A stretch of DNA of 64,000 bases, taken from contig NZ_JAAKXY010000004.1 in the NCBI RefSeq assembly GCF_011043775.1, forward strand, positions 513,954 to 577,953, written 5' to 3'. This document shows, piece after piece, positions 1 to 8,557 of this stretch (positions within the stretch are counted from its first letter, which is position 1; every line of letters starts with the position of its first letter). The stretch comes from Natronolimnobius sp. AArcel1. GTDB lineage: Archaea > Halobacteriota > Halobacteria > Halobacteriales > Natrialbaceae. The notes beneath the pieces were generated by a model, which saw nothing but the letters and a program-made list of their open reading frames with translations, ran no database searches and had not been told where the DNA came from. The translations under genes and the position numbers were made by a program.

Positions 1-201
1 CTGAATGGAGTGGACCCAGTCAACCTCGAGAACCTCCTCGCGGTGCTCGAGTGTGACAATTGCGTCACAGGCGGTGAGTTCGTCGTCGCCGACAACCTCG
101 ACTGCGACGGGTAATTCGGAAAGGTTCTCAACCAGTTCAGCGGGTGGAAAGACCAGCGAAACTGACTCGTGAACACCGATTCGCTCGAGGTCGAACTGCA
201 T
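1..201 (-). CDS. D-2-hydroxyacid dehydrogenase, N-terminal part (runs off the window)
   Basis: The reverse strand reads an uninterrupted 67-residue N-terminus that begins MQFDLERIGVHESVSLVFPP and ends VDWVHSIQ at the window edge. From memory this matches the start of haloarchaeal NAD-dependent D-2-hydroxyacid dehydrogenases, whose N-terminal substrate domain begins with a similar segment and reaches a WIHSIQAG motif at the interdomain hinge. Family members reduce 2-oxoacids to D-2-hydroxyacids in the cytoplasm. The Rossmann domain and catalytic Arg/Glu/His lie outside the window, so the substrate and intactness cannot be judged. Confidence 0.72.
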   Translation of the reverse strand, partial: MQFDLERIGVHESVSLVFPPAELVENLSELPVAVEVVGDDELTACDAIVTLEHREEVLEVDWVHSIQ

Positions 202-582
202 AGTCGTCGATACGGCAGAGCTACGGTTGAACGTTTGTGTTCCCCACCACGGTATCGCCAACCGGCCGGTTCAGTCGGAATCGAATAAGGGGTCACTACG
301 TGCTCAGGTCAGTTCGCTGTACGGAATTCGTACTGACGGGCTCTCCCGGTGCGAATCAGCCAGTCGAGACTCGTTTTCGCTGGGGCGTGGGTGTAGCTTT
401 CCAATACGAAGAGTTCGTCTATCGACTCGATCCACTGGTCGTTTCCGCCTCGAGTATCCGCATCGGACAGACTTTGTGTGTTTCAGGCGACAGGATTCAG
501 TCTGCATTTACTCCGACGAGTCCGGTGCTTGTCTCTCAATAACAAGGATACTGAATCGAGTTTCAGACTGATAGACATTCGT
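202..582. other. Intergenic region without a recognisable gene
   Basis: This stretch lies between two divergently transcribed genes. Open frames cross it, but they are arginine- and serine-rich with no haloarchaeal codon pattern and no family resemblance. I see no RNA gene or repeat. It presumably carries the promoters of both flanking genes, though no strong TATA box stands out. Confidence 0.5.
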
Positions 583-1899
583 ATGAAACGGCGCTCCTAT
601 CTCACGACATCGGCACTCGCAGTCACCGCGTTTTCGGGCTGTATCGGCGACTCAGCACAGAGCACACAAGACGAACCCCCCACCGATGATGACGACCGAG
701 ACAATGCCGATGGCGGCGAGGATACTGCCGGTGAAGATGACCCCGGTGACGATAGTACAGATGAAGCGGTGGGGATACTGGGTACCTTCGATGACTTCGA
801 GGACCTCGGACAGTGGGAAGCGGTTACCGGCGACCTCGAAGCGGACACCGAGCGCACGTTTGAGGGTACGCAGTCCGCCCGCCTCCGATCGTCCGACGAT
901 GAAGAGCAGGTCATGATCAGACGGGCACTCTCGGAACCGATCGACATCCGCGGGGCCGCCCCCGCACTCGCGCTCGCGAGCGACGAGATGGCGAATCCAG
1001 TGATCCACCTCCGGGACGAAAGCGGGGACACTCTTCAGTTCAAACAGAACGTCCGCGAGGGCTACCCGTTCATCAGGCGGAACTTCGGGCACACGGACGT
1101 CAACGGCGACCCCGACCTGAGTGCGATCACCGAGATCGCGGTATCTGACTGGAGCGCCAGCCAGGCACGCGACGTCTGGATCGACGACCTCCACTTCGTC
1201 CCCCGGATCACCGAGGGCCGCGTGCTGCTCCAGTTCCAGGGCGGATACGAGACGGACTACACGCACGCGTATCCGATCATCGAAGAGTACGACCTCGAGG
1301 CGTCGACGTTCGTCCCCACCGACAGGATTCGGCCGAACGACTCGGCCGAGGGCAACCGGCTAACCGAAGCGCAACTCGCCGACCTCGTCGACGCCGGCTG
1401 GTCGCTTGGCACCGTTGGCGCACGCCATCAGCACCTCCACGAGGTCGACTCGGGCCGGCTCGAGTCGGACATTCTCTCCCCGCTCGAGTGGTTCGACGAG
1501 CGCGGCTACGACGATGCGCGATACTTCGCGTTCCCCGGCGGCCAGTTCGACCAGGAGATGCTCGATATCGTCGGCGACCACTACGACCTCGGCTTTTCGG
1601 GTCGCCACCGGGCTCAGGCGTACGCGACCAGCCCGCTTACCATCACTCGCATCTCGGGTGGCGTCGACCGGCGGAACCTCACCGCCGAGCAGATGATCGA
1701 CGCAATCGACTGGACGGCGACCCACGGCGGACTCACAACGATCACGTTCTACGAGATGGACGACGACGACGCCGATGCGCTCGAGGAGACGGCTGCACAC
1801 CTCTCAGAACTCATTGACGCGGGCGAGATCGAACTGATCACGCCGGCCGAAATCGCGGACGAGTTCGTCTATCGAGGGAGCGAGGAGACGGCGCCTTAG
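583..1899 (+). CDS. Secreted lipoprotein with NodB-like polysaccharide deacetylase domain, probably degenerate
   Basis: The 438-residue protein begins with a twin-arginine signal (MKRRSYLTTSALAV) and a lipobox ending at Cys20 (FSGC). An acidic Asp/Glu-rich linker (about 21-70) typical of surface-anchored haloarchaeal lipoproteins follows. Residues about 75-205 look like a beta-sandwich carbohydrate-binding module. Residues about 210-438 resemble a NodB fold, with a HQHLH element in place of the metal-binding HxxxH motif and FAFPGGQF in place of the RPPYG motif. The usual TFDDG motif is replaced by LQFQGGYE, so the catalytic Asp appears lost and the protein may only bind glycans. The ATG at the Tat signal is chosen over an upstream GTG because it gives the complete signal peptide. 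Confidence 0.75.
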   Translation: MKRRSYLTTSALAVTAFSGCIGDSAQSTQDEPPTDDDDRDNADGGEDTAGEDDPGDDSTDEAVGILGTFDDFEDLGQWEAVTGDLEADTERTFEGTQSARLRSSDDEEQVMIRRALSEPIDIRGAAPALALASDEMANPVIHLRDESGDTLQFKQNVREGYPFIRRNFGHTDVNGDPDLSAITEIAVSDWSASQARDVWIDDLHFVPRITEGRVLLQFQGGYETDYTHAYPIIEEYDLEASTFVPTDRIRPNDSAEGNRLTEAQLADLVDAGWSLGTVGARHQHLHEVDSGRLESDILSPLEWFDERGYDDARYFAFPGGQFDQEMLDIVGDHYDLGFSGRHRAQAYATSPLTITRISGGVDRRNLTAEQMIDAIDWTATHGGLTTITFYEMDDDDADALEETAAHLSELIDAGEIELITPAEIADEFVYRGSEETAP

Positions 1900-2112
1900 A
1901 AGCCTCGAGAACGCGGCTCGAGGGAAAGTGGTCGTCTCGAGGCGCTCGAAGCGGTGTCCACCATCTCGCACTCGTCCGTTTATGTTGTCTTGGTGAACAG
2001 AGGACGCGAATGTGGTGCGGAAGAGGAGTGAAGTCAGGGTTGTTGGGGCTGGTCAGCACAATGTGGCCACAGCGACAGAAAGATTACAAGAGAGCGTCTC
2101 TCAGCTTCACCA

Positions 2113-2547
2113 ATGACCCCCAGACACCAAGCAGGGACGTGGGTTGGTGTCGGTTTGATCGCCTTCGGTGCATATCTGCCTTGGGTTGCCTCAAATCCGT
2201 TTGCATCACCTGACGAACTTCTCTTCCGACCAGTCGGACTCGATCCGGGATTCGAGATATGGGGATTTTTACTGGTTCCCCTTGCTACGCTCGCCTGTCT
2301 TGGATTACTCTTTCAGGTCCCCTGGATCAATACGGGGATGTTCCGTGGTTTTGTGGGGGCCACTGCGATAGTATTAGCCACCTCGTTTCTCGTTGAGTGG
2401 GGAATTAAAGGCTATTTCATCGCTGGAATCGGGGTCTACCTGACAGTTATCGGTGGGATCATGCTGGGTATTAGTGAACTCGTTCGCATGACGGGATCGA
2501 CCCTTCCGAAGAGGCTTCACACTCTAATCAGTGAGCAGTTCGTGTGA
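2113..2547 (+). CDS. Hypothetical membrane protein, four predicted TM segments
   Basis: This 144-residue hydrophobic protein has about four membrane segments (near residues 8-28, 48-68, 76-94 and 100-122) and a short polar C-terminus. A TATA-like AGATTACAA lies about 29 nt before the ATG, which supports the start and a leaderless transcript. I do not recognise a family. Codon use is less GC-rich than the neighbours, so it could be a lineage-specific accessory gene. It stands alone between a lipoprotein gene and a stretch of decayed DNA. Confidence 0.6.
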   Translation: MTPRHQAGTWVGVGLIAFGAYLPWVASNPFASPDELLFRPVGLDPGFEIWGFLLVPLATLACLGLLFQVPWINTGMFRGFVGATAIVLATSFLVEWGIKGYFIAGIGVYLTVIGGIMLGISELVRMTGSTLPKRLHTLISEQFV

Positions 2548-2684
2548 GTAGGCCATTCACCTAATCGGTATGAAAACAAACACCGATCCCGTACTGCACC
2601 TGTCCTCTGCATTCAGCAACCAATTCTTGACAATTATTGGGGGAATTGACTACTAATATGATTTTTCCTGATTAGTACTGCTCG

Positions 2685-2831
2685 TTAGAGGGCACGGTCG
2701 AAATTGTGGATGAGACACGCACCGGCGAGTTCACGAAACTGTTTCCACCAGCGTCGTGACCGGACGAACGCACCGTCTCCTTGCGTAAGTCGAGAGCTCA
2801 CCTTTCGCTCTGGCTCCGTTGGTCGCCGCGT
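2685..2831 (-). pseudogene. Decayed transposase C-terminus (remnant)
   Basis: Read on the reverse strand, this stretch encodes a 48-residue C-terminal fragment with the core RSRRWWKQFRELAGACLIHN followed by FDRAL and a stop. The aromatic/arginine patch, FRE and the final HN-aliphatic segment resemble the C-terminal catalytic region (around the last acidic residue) of IS5-like haloarchaeal transposases. An in-frame stop lies immediately upstream, and the neighbouring frame continues with other transposase-like sequence, so at least a frameshift and truncation are implied. No inverted repeats or intact element were found. Confidence 0.4.
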
Positions 2832-3214
2832 TCAGTACCCAACCAAGCATCCCACGTGTTTTGCAGTGATGAGACCTTACGATGGGAGATCAGCGGGCGA
2901 ATCACTCCGGGACGGGCGAACCGCAGTTCCCGTCAAAAAATGTGACCCCGTGTTACTCGAGATCGAAGCGAACGTCTGGTGGGTCGGACGCCAGACTCGA
3001 GTTAGGGATGATTCGACAGCCACACGGGTTGGCGTAGGCATCGCCGGGGCCGAGGACGACGGTCATCGCCCCTGCCTGGTCGTGGGGTGGCTGCGAGACT
3101 CGAGATGTGAGAGTCGCCTGTGATCGGCGACTGCGGTAGGTGGTGGTGTTAGTGCAACTCGACGGCCAGTTGACTGACCGGGGTAATTTTTATTATTCAG
3201 ACGAAAGGAACGAT
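2832..3214. other. Gene-poor stretch, probably decayed mobile-element DNA
   Basis: A 139-codon plus-strand open frame crosses this area, but its product is rich in Arg, Cys and Trp and lacks the acidic composition of real genes here, so I treat it as spurious. Together with the transposase remnant just upstream, the stretch looks like eroded insertion-sequence DNA. The last bases carry the ribosome-binding sequence (AGGAACG) of the next gene. Confidence 0.4.
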
Positions 3215-3736
3215 ATGCCCTCCACCCGACGAACCGTACTCGCCGCTCTCGGTAGCTCAGGAATTGTGCTCACTGCAGGATGTGTTAGGGATGAGAATCA
3301 ACAGAACGACGAGGAGAGCACCGGGACCAACAACGGAGATGAAGATGATGAACAGCCACAGTCTGTTGCAGAAGATGAAGCCAGCGACGAACACGATTGT
3401 GACCCGAGCGGCGACATTCAGGTGTTCCCGGCGATAACGGTCCCTGATGGCGAGTCAACACTGGACGCAGAGGCTGATGGGCTTGTTGAGGTAGATTCAA
3501 TTGACGGTGTTCTTGAGCAGGCATACGAAGCAGACAGCGAGGAGTTTCGGGATGAAATCAATCCGGCAGAGCAGACCCACCATGACAACAGGCTGGTTAA
3601 TACGGCGACAGGGACTTACCCGACCAACATAGGTGTTGATGAAGAGGAAGTAGAGGCGAAAATTGATACGGGTGAGAATTTTGTACACTATCGTGGCCGA
3701 GACTACGTATTGGTGTATCGTGTAGCACTCTGCTAG
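3215..3736 (+). CDS. Hypothetical Tat-exported lipoprotein
   Basis: The 173-residue protein starts MPSTRRTVLAALG, a twin-arginine signal, and has a lipobox ending at Cys23 (LTAGC). A low-complexity acidic linker follows (about 24-70, rich in Asp, Glu and Asn), then a small domain of about 100 residues. I do not recognise that domain; it ends in VHYRGRDYVLVYRVALC. It is probably anchored on the outer face of the membrane by a thioether lipid on Cys23. The ATG preceded by AAAGGAACGAT fits a Shine-Dalgarno start and gives the intact signal peptide, so the longer upstream frame is rejected. Confidence 0.7.
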   Translation: MPSTRRTVLAALGSSGIVLTAGCVRDENQQNDEESTGTNNGDEDDEQPQSVAEDEASDEHDCDPSGDIQVFPAITVPDGESTLDAEADGLVEVDSIDGVLEQAYEADSEEFRDEINPAEQTHHDNRLVNTATGTYPTNIGVDEEEVEAKIDTGENFVHYRGRDYVLVYRVALC

Positions 3737-4075
3737 CCTGTCTCGTCTCAATGAACTGGGCGAGTATTATCGCTCAATACACAACGCTACCGATCAGCTG
3801 CTGCATCCGTGACAAGATAAAATCACGAAAAGTCAACTGCTGAATATGGGACGCATAGTCAGCACGAAGACAGAGAGGCAGGATAGCGATGTACGAGTGG
3901 TTCTGTTATGCAATCTTGAGGAAACGCCATAACTAGTGATGAATGTAATTAAAAGCCACTAGTAGCCGCGATTCGTTCATAGGCGGGAGTTTTTCGTTTA
4001 AAGAAGGCAATCACTGTCGTGATTCGCTGATTGAACCATAAGCCACTATACTGAGCTTTTCACAATATTGTGGAT
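3737..4075. other. AT-richer intergenic region, nothing recognised
   Basis: No coding frame with haloarchaeal composition, no tRNA-like fold and no repeat was seen. The sequence is AT-richer than its surroundings and includes several T-runs that could end the upstream transcript and start the downstream one. Confidence 0.5.
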
Positions 4076-4483
4076 ATGGAAACAAATCGTACACCGACTC
4101 CCGAGTCGATTTTGAACCGTCCATCAAATCCGATCGGGTATCTCGCCATTGTAATGGCACTCATAACGGGTGTACTACATCTGGTGGCATCGACGAACGC
4201 GATCGAAATGAGCCTGCTACTCGCTGTTCTCTTTATTCTCAACGGTCTCGGTTTTATCGGTGGAGCTATTCTTTATGTGACCCAATTCTGGCGACGCTGG
4301 TTGTTCATTGTCGCGGCTCTCTACGCGATTGTAACGATTGTGGCACTGTTCCCGGTCCAAGGATGGGGTGTGGAAGCCTTCTACATGCAAGGCAATCTCA
4401 ATCCACTCGCAGTGATCACAAAAGCTGCTGAAGCGGTGCTTGCAGTCTGTGCGATCTATCTGTATTTGGCCAGTGGTGAATAA
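4076..4483 (+). CDS. Hypothetical membrane protein, four predicted TM segments
   Basis: The 135-residue protein has four hydrophobic stretches (near residues 18-38, 46-66, 72-92 and 108-130). Conserved-looking small residues occur in the membrane, and there is a loop with VQGWGVEAFYMQGNLNP. I recognise the general type (small four-helix haloarchaeal membrane proteins) but no function. An in-frame GTG lies two codons upstream of the chosen ATG, so the start could shift by two residues. It is monocistronic; the next gene is on the opposite strand. Confidence 0.65.
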   Translation: METNRTPTPESILNRPSNPIGYLAIVMALITGVLHLVASTNAIEMSLLLAVLFILNGLGFIGGAILYVTQFWRRWLFIVAALYAIVTIVALFPVQGWGVEAFYMQGNLNPLAVITKAAEAVLAVCAIYLYLASGE

Positions 4484-4701
4484 TCAGCGATCCGCACGGG
4501 GCACCGTGTGACTCGCTTTTGCATTCTTGCTCTACAGTCAGCAGACAAGTAGATGGCTCTCTGTATAGCGGAACGATGGTGGCTCAGTGAAAGGTATCAT
4601 CACAAGGGGCTAAGCGGGGGTAACTTTCGTCATCGCCACCTACCGGGAGTAAGCGTGTCGGACGCAAAAAGCTCACGGACGGGAAATCGCCGTCCCGGAC
4701 G

Positions 4702-6012
4702 CTACCAACCCTCGAGGTCGCGCAACTCCTCGGCGAGCGAGTTGATCTCGTCGGCCTCGAGCGTGCCGCGTTCGGTTGCAAACTGGCTGACGCAGTCGGC
4801 CGGCGTCACGTCGAACGTCGGATTCAGCACGTCGATAGCGGCGTCGCCGTCGTACACCGCCGATCGGTCGCCGGACTCGAGGTTGAGTTCTTCTCGGGTC
4901 GAGACCTTGTCCGTCGCGGCGACGACCGTCACCGGAATCCCCTCTCGAGCGGCGGCGATAGCGGCGGCTCGCGTCCCCGTCTTGTTTACTACCGCGCCGT
5001 CTGCTCGGATGGTGTCCGCGCCGACCACGACGCGGTCGACAGACTCGGTCGCGAGGACGTGGGCCACAGCCGCATCGGTGTGAACCGAAATCGGACACTC
5101 GAGTTCCTCGTCTGCGGCCAGTTCCTCCGCGACGGCGACGCCCTCCCGTGCAGGCCGGGATTCAGCGACGAACACCCGCGATGGCTCACCCTGGCGCAAC
5201 GCCTCGAGGACGGTGCCCGAGCGCGAAAGCGTCAGCACCGACCCGTCGATAGCGTCGGCTGCCGTTGCCGCCGCATCATCATCGGCCGCGAGCGCGCGCT
5301 CGATTCCGGTGTGGGCTGCCTCGAGAACGGCGGGTGACTCGAGCAATCGGCTGGCGAGTTCGGCGAGTTCATCGCGCTCTCCGGCGGGGTCGGCGCTGGA
5401 CTCACGGGTCCTCTGGTCGCCATTCCGAGGCGACTCCGTCGCCTCGCTCTCCTCGCGTTCTGCGACCAACAAGCCCGCGCGGTCGCGAAACACCTCGAGT
5501 GCGCGAACCGAGAGATACGCCGCGCCGTGGTCGTCGTCTGCGGTGATCGAGCGAACCGTTGGCGCGACGCGCTCGTAGGCCGTCCAGAGTTCGGGGACAG
5601 TCGGAATATCGGGGTCGACGCCCTCGAGCGCCGCCGTCGGCGACACCCACTCGAACGCGTCGTGTTCGTCGCTCAGTTCGATTTCGGGGTCGTCGACGGT
5701 GACATCGAAGAGGTAGGGATGAACCACCCACTCGCGGCCGTCCTCGAGCGCGTCGTCTTCGAACCGGACTAGCCGCCCGGATCGGACGAGCGAGACGGCG
5801 TCGTCCTCGAGGCCAGTCTCTTCGCGGAGTTCAACGCGAACCTGTTCGTCGGGATTGCCCTCAGCGAAGCCCGAGACGCCGCCCCACTGGCCCTGATAGG
5901 TGCCGACGGCGTCGCTGCGACGCAAGAGCAGTACCTCACCGCGGTGGCGGCAGAAGGCGGTGACGACGTGCGTTTCGTCGCCCGCTCCCGCTGAATCGTG
6001 CGCATCGCTCAT
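4702..6012 (-). CDS. NUDIX hydrolase fused to eIF2B-alpha/MtnA-like domain
   Basis: This 436-residue protein has two domains. Residues about 12-155 form a NUDIX fold with a near-canonical box (GFAEGNPDEQV then VELREETGL), which normally binds Mg2+ and cleaves nucleoside diphosphate-X substrates. A linker rich in Glu, Arg and Ser (about 190-230) precedes residues about 235-436, which belong to the eIF2B-alpha/methylthioribose-1-phosphate isomerase/ribose-1,5-bisphosphate isomerase superfamily, recognisable by VVVGADTIRADGAVVNKTGT. The fusion suggests sequential action on a nucleotide and its sugar phosphate, for example nucleoside salvage. That is inference. The ATG giving MSDAHDSAG is preferred; an upstream in-frame start would add 33 poorly conserved residues. 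Confidence 0.8.
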   Translation of the reverse strand: MSDAHDSAGAGDETHVVTAFCRHRGEVLLLRRSDAVGTYQGQWGGVSGFAEGNPDEQVRVELREETGLEDDAVSLVRSGRLVRFEDDALEDGREWVVHPYLFDVTVDDPEIELSDEHDAFEWVSPTAALEGVDPDIPTVPELWTAYERVAPTVRSITADDDHGAAYLSVRALEVFRDRAGLLVAEREESEATESPRNGDQRTRESSADPAGERDELAELASRLLESPAVLEAAHTGIERALAADDDAAATAADAIDGSVLTLSRSGTVLEALRQGEPSRVFVAESRPAREGVAVAEELAADEELECPISVHTDAAVAHVLATESVDRVVVGADTIRADGAVVNKTGTRAAAIAAAREGIPVTVVAATDKVSTREELNLESGDRSAVYDGDAAIDVLNPTFDVTPADCVSQFATERGTLEADEINSLAEELRDLEGW

Positions 6013-6134
6013 ACGCCGACCGACGGCGGCCGCGGGGGAATCGCTTTCGGGATTCGCCAGTGATACGCGATGTTCGACTTGTCTCCAGTCAGTACTCGAG
6101 CCAGTCGTCAATCAGGCTCGAGACGGGCCATCGT

Positions 6135-6380
6135 CTACGTGTCGGTACGTCGCTCGGCTCGAATCCAGTAGGGAAAACTCGGGAGCGCGAGGAGAAGCGC
6201 TGCGCCTGCAACAGGAAGTTGCCATTCGTCGGGAAACTCAGAGACGAACAGAACGAGCAACAGAGAGACAGACGCTGCGCCAGACGCAATCGTAACCATT
6301 CGCGGCGCGCCGCGAATCAACACGAGAATCGGCACTGAACAAAGCGCCAACGCCGCTAGTATTCGTCCTAATTCGAACAT
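6135..6380 (-). CDS. Small hypothetical membrane protein
   Basis: An 81-residue protein with three hydrophobic helices (near residues 4-20, 27-45 and 53-70) and a charged tail ending RAERRTDT. The ATG giving MFELGRILAALAL places the first helix at the N-terminus. Small proteins of this kind are common in haloarchaea and I know no function. It is divergent from the downstream hydantoinase operon and shares its roughly 100-nt promoter region. Confidence 0.55.
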   Translation of the reverse strand: MFELGRILAALALCSVPILVLIRGAPRMVTIASGAASVSLLLVLFVSEFPDEWQLPVAGAALLLALPSFPYWIRAERRTDT

Positions 6381-6484
6381 ACGCGTTATACACCCATGAG
6401 TGAATATTAGATGGGCTGACACATATAGGTTCTCGAGACCGACAGTGCGTGAACTATACGCGGGTCGCGTTCGATGACCGAAGC

Positions 6485-8557
6485 ATGACCATCGACACCA
6501 CCGCCACCGACGCCCGAATCGGCGTCGACGTCGGCGGCACGTTCACCGACGTGGCGCTCTCCGTTGGCGACCGACTCGTCACCGCGAAAGTGCCGACGAC
6601 CGACCCCCAGCATCGCGGCGTCCTCGAGGGGATCGACAAGGCCTGTGCCGACGCCGGCATCGAGCCCCACGAGATCGAGGGGTTCGCCCACGCGATGACC
6701 GTCTCGGTCAACGCCCTCCTCGAGCGCGACGGCGCGAAGACCGCGCTCGTGACGACCGAGGGCTTCCGGGATGTCCTCGAGATCGGCCGCCAAAATCGGC
6801 CGCATCTGTACGATCTCGAGGCCGAAAAACCCGAGACGCTTGTTCCACGTGAACGTCGGTTTGAACTCGACGAGCGGACGACGACCGACGGCCTCGAGCG
6901 CGCGGTCGATCCGGATGCGGTCCGCGACCTCGCAGCGACCATCCGCGAGCGCGATATCGAGTCCGTCGCCGTCTGTCTGCTGCACTCCTACGCCGACCCC
7001 GCGAACGAACAGGCCGTTGCCGAGGTTCTACGCGAGGAACTCGAAGTCCCGGTTTCGGCCTCCCACGAGGTGCTCGCGGAGTTTCGCGAGTTCGAACGCA
7101 CGTCGACGACGGCGGTCGATGCCTACGTGCGACCGGCAATCGACGACTACGTCGGCCGACTGGTCGAGCACGCACGCGAGGACGGACTGCCAGCCCCGCG
7201 AATTATGCAGGCAAACGGCGGCATCGCAGATCCCGAAACCGTCCGTGAACATGCCGTCACGACGGTTCTCTCCGGTCCCGCAGCAGGCGTCGTGGGCGCA
7301 GGAGCGACAGTCGACGCAGACGAGCGCGGTGCAGAGAGCAAGGATGGGGTCTCGCTCGAGGGGCTGGTCACCTTCGATATGGGCGGCACCTCGAGCGACG
7401 TGAGCCTCGTCCGCGACGGGCAGGCGGAACGGACCACGGACGCCGAAATCGACGGCATTCCGATCCGAACGCCGATGGTCGACGTGAACACCGTCGGCGC
7501 GGGCGGTGGCTCGATTGCCTGGGTCGACGGCGGCGGCGCGCTCCGGGTTGGCCCCCGCTCTGCGGGTGCCGATCCGGGGCCAGTCTGCTACGGCAACGGC
7601 GGCACCGAGCCGACCGTCACCGACGCAAACGTCGTCCTCGGCTACATCGGCCCCGAAACCGCACTGGGCGGTGAGATAACTCTCGACATCGACGCTGCCC
7701 GCGAGGCCCTCGAGCGACTCGCAGACGAAGCCGACTTAGACGGCGCGCTCGAGGCCGCCCGCGGCGTCTATCGCGTTGCGAACGCGACGATGACACGAAC
7801 AATCCGCGCGGTGACGGTCGAACGCGGCCACGATCCGCGCGAGTTTGCGCTGGTGGGCTTCGGCGGCGCGGGGCCGATGCACGCCACAACGCTGGCCGAT
7901 GCCCTCGAGATCGGGCGCGTCGTCGTCCCGCGACCCGGCGGCGTCCTCTCTGCGTTCGGTCTGCTGGCGGCCGACGAGAGCTACGACGCCGTTCGGACGG
8001 TCGGCTCACAACTGGATGCTGCAGAGTCAGAGACACTCGAGGCCGTCTACGACGACCTCGTCGCGGACGTGCTCACAGAGGCCTCGGACCCCGACGCCGC
8101 ACAGGTCGAACGCGCTGCGGACTGTCGCTACGCCGGCCAGAGTTTCGAGTTGATCGTTTCCGTCGATGAGTCACTCGATCTCGAGACCGTCGCCGAGCGC
8201 TTCCATCAGGCTCACGAGCGCGCCTACGGCTATGCACTCGAGGAGGCAATGGAAATCGTCAACCTGCGCGCGACGGCAACGGTTCCGGGCGAGGAACCGA
8301 CCATCCACCACGACGGCGCGGGCGACGCACGCGTCGGAACGCGCGAGGCGTACTTTCCGGAAACCGGCGACGACTCCCGAGAAACCGCGGTCTACGACCG
8401 TGATCGACTCGAGGCGGGAGCAACGCTCGCGGGGCCGGCAATTCTCGAGCAGGCCGAAAGTACGACCGTCGTCCCGCCGTCGTGGACGGGCGAACTGCTG
8501 GCCAACGGGACGCTCGTTTTGACTCGTGCGGACGAGACGGAGGTGGGCGACCGATGA
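6485..8557 (+). CDS. hyuA: Hydantoinase/oxoprolinase subunit A
   Basis: The 690-residue protein is a HyuA-type ATP-dependent cyclic-amide hydrolase subunit. The N-terminal acetate-kinase-fold phosphate-binding motif is GVDVGGTFTDVAL, and the second is VTFDMGGTSSDVSL near residue 300. The glycine-rich NTVGAGGGSIAWVDGGG and GPRSAGADPGPVCYG motifs are intact. With HyuB it hydrolyses N-methylhydantoin, 5-oxoproline or a related lactam at the cost of ATP in the cytoplasm. The substrate cannot be read from sequence. The ATG giving MTIDTTATDAR is used instead of an upstream GTG. Its stop overlaps the hyuB start (ATGA), so the two are translationally coupled. Confidence 0.92.
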   Translation: MTIDTTATDARIGVDVGGTFTDVALSVGDRLVTAKVPTTDPQHRGVLEGIDKACADAGIEPHEIEGFAHAMTVSVNALLERDGAKTALVTTEGFRDVLEIGRQNRPHLYDLEAEKPETLVPRERRFELDERTTTDGLERAVDPDAVRDLAATIRERDIESVAVCLLHSYADPANEQAVAEVLREELEVPVSASHEVLAEFREFERTSTTAVDAYVRPAIDDYVGRLVEHAREDGLPAPRIMQANGGIADPETVREHAVTTVLSGPAAGVVGAGATVDADERGAESKDGVSLEGLVTFDMGGTSSDVSLVRDGQAERTTDAEIDGIPIRTPMVDVNTVGAGGGSIAWVDGGGALRVGPRSAGADPGPVCYGNGGTEPTVTDANVVLGYIGPETALGGEITLDIDAAREALERLADEADLDGALEAARGVYRVANATMTRTIRAVTVERGHDPREFALVGFGGAGPMHATTLADALEIGRVVVPRPGGVLSAFGLLAADESYDAVRTVGSQLDAAESETLEAVYDDLVADVLTEASDPDAAQVERAADCRYAGQSFELIVSVDESLDLETVAERFHQAHERAYGYALEEAMEIVNLRATATVPGEEPTIHHDGAGDARVGTREAYFPETGDDSRETAVYDRDRLEAGATLAGPAILEQAESTTVVPPSWTGELLANGTLVLTRADETEVGDR

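Noticed and set aside
227..571. Overlapping open frames before the first lipoprotein gene
   Set aside because: Three frames are open at once and none has haloarchaeal amino-acid composition or a known motif.
2704..3123. 139-codon plus-strand open frame
   Set aside because: It has a non-acidic, Cys/Trp/Arg-rich product, and its first part is antisense to a transposase-like fragment.
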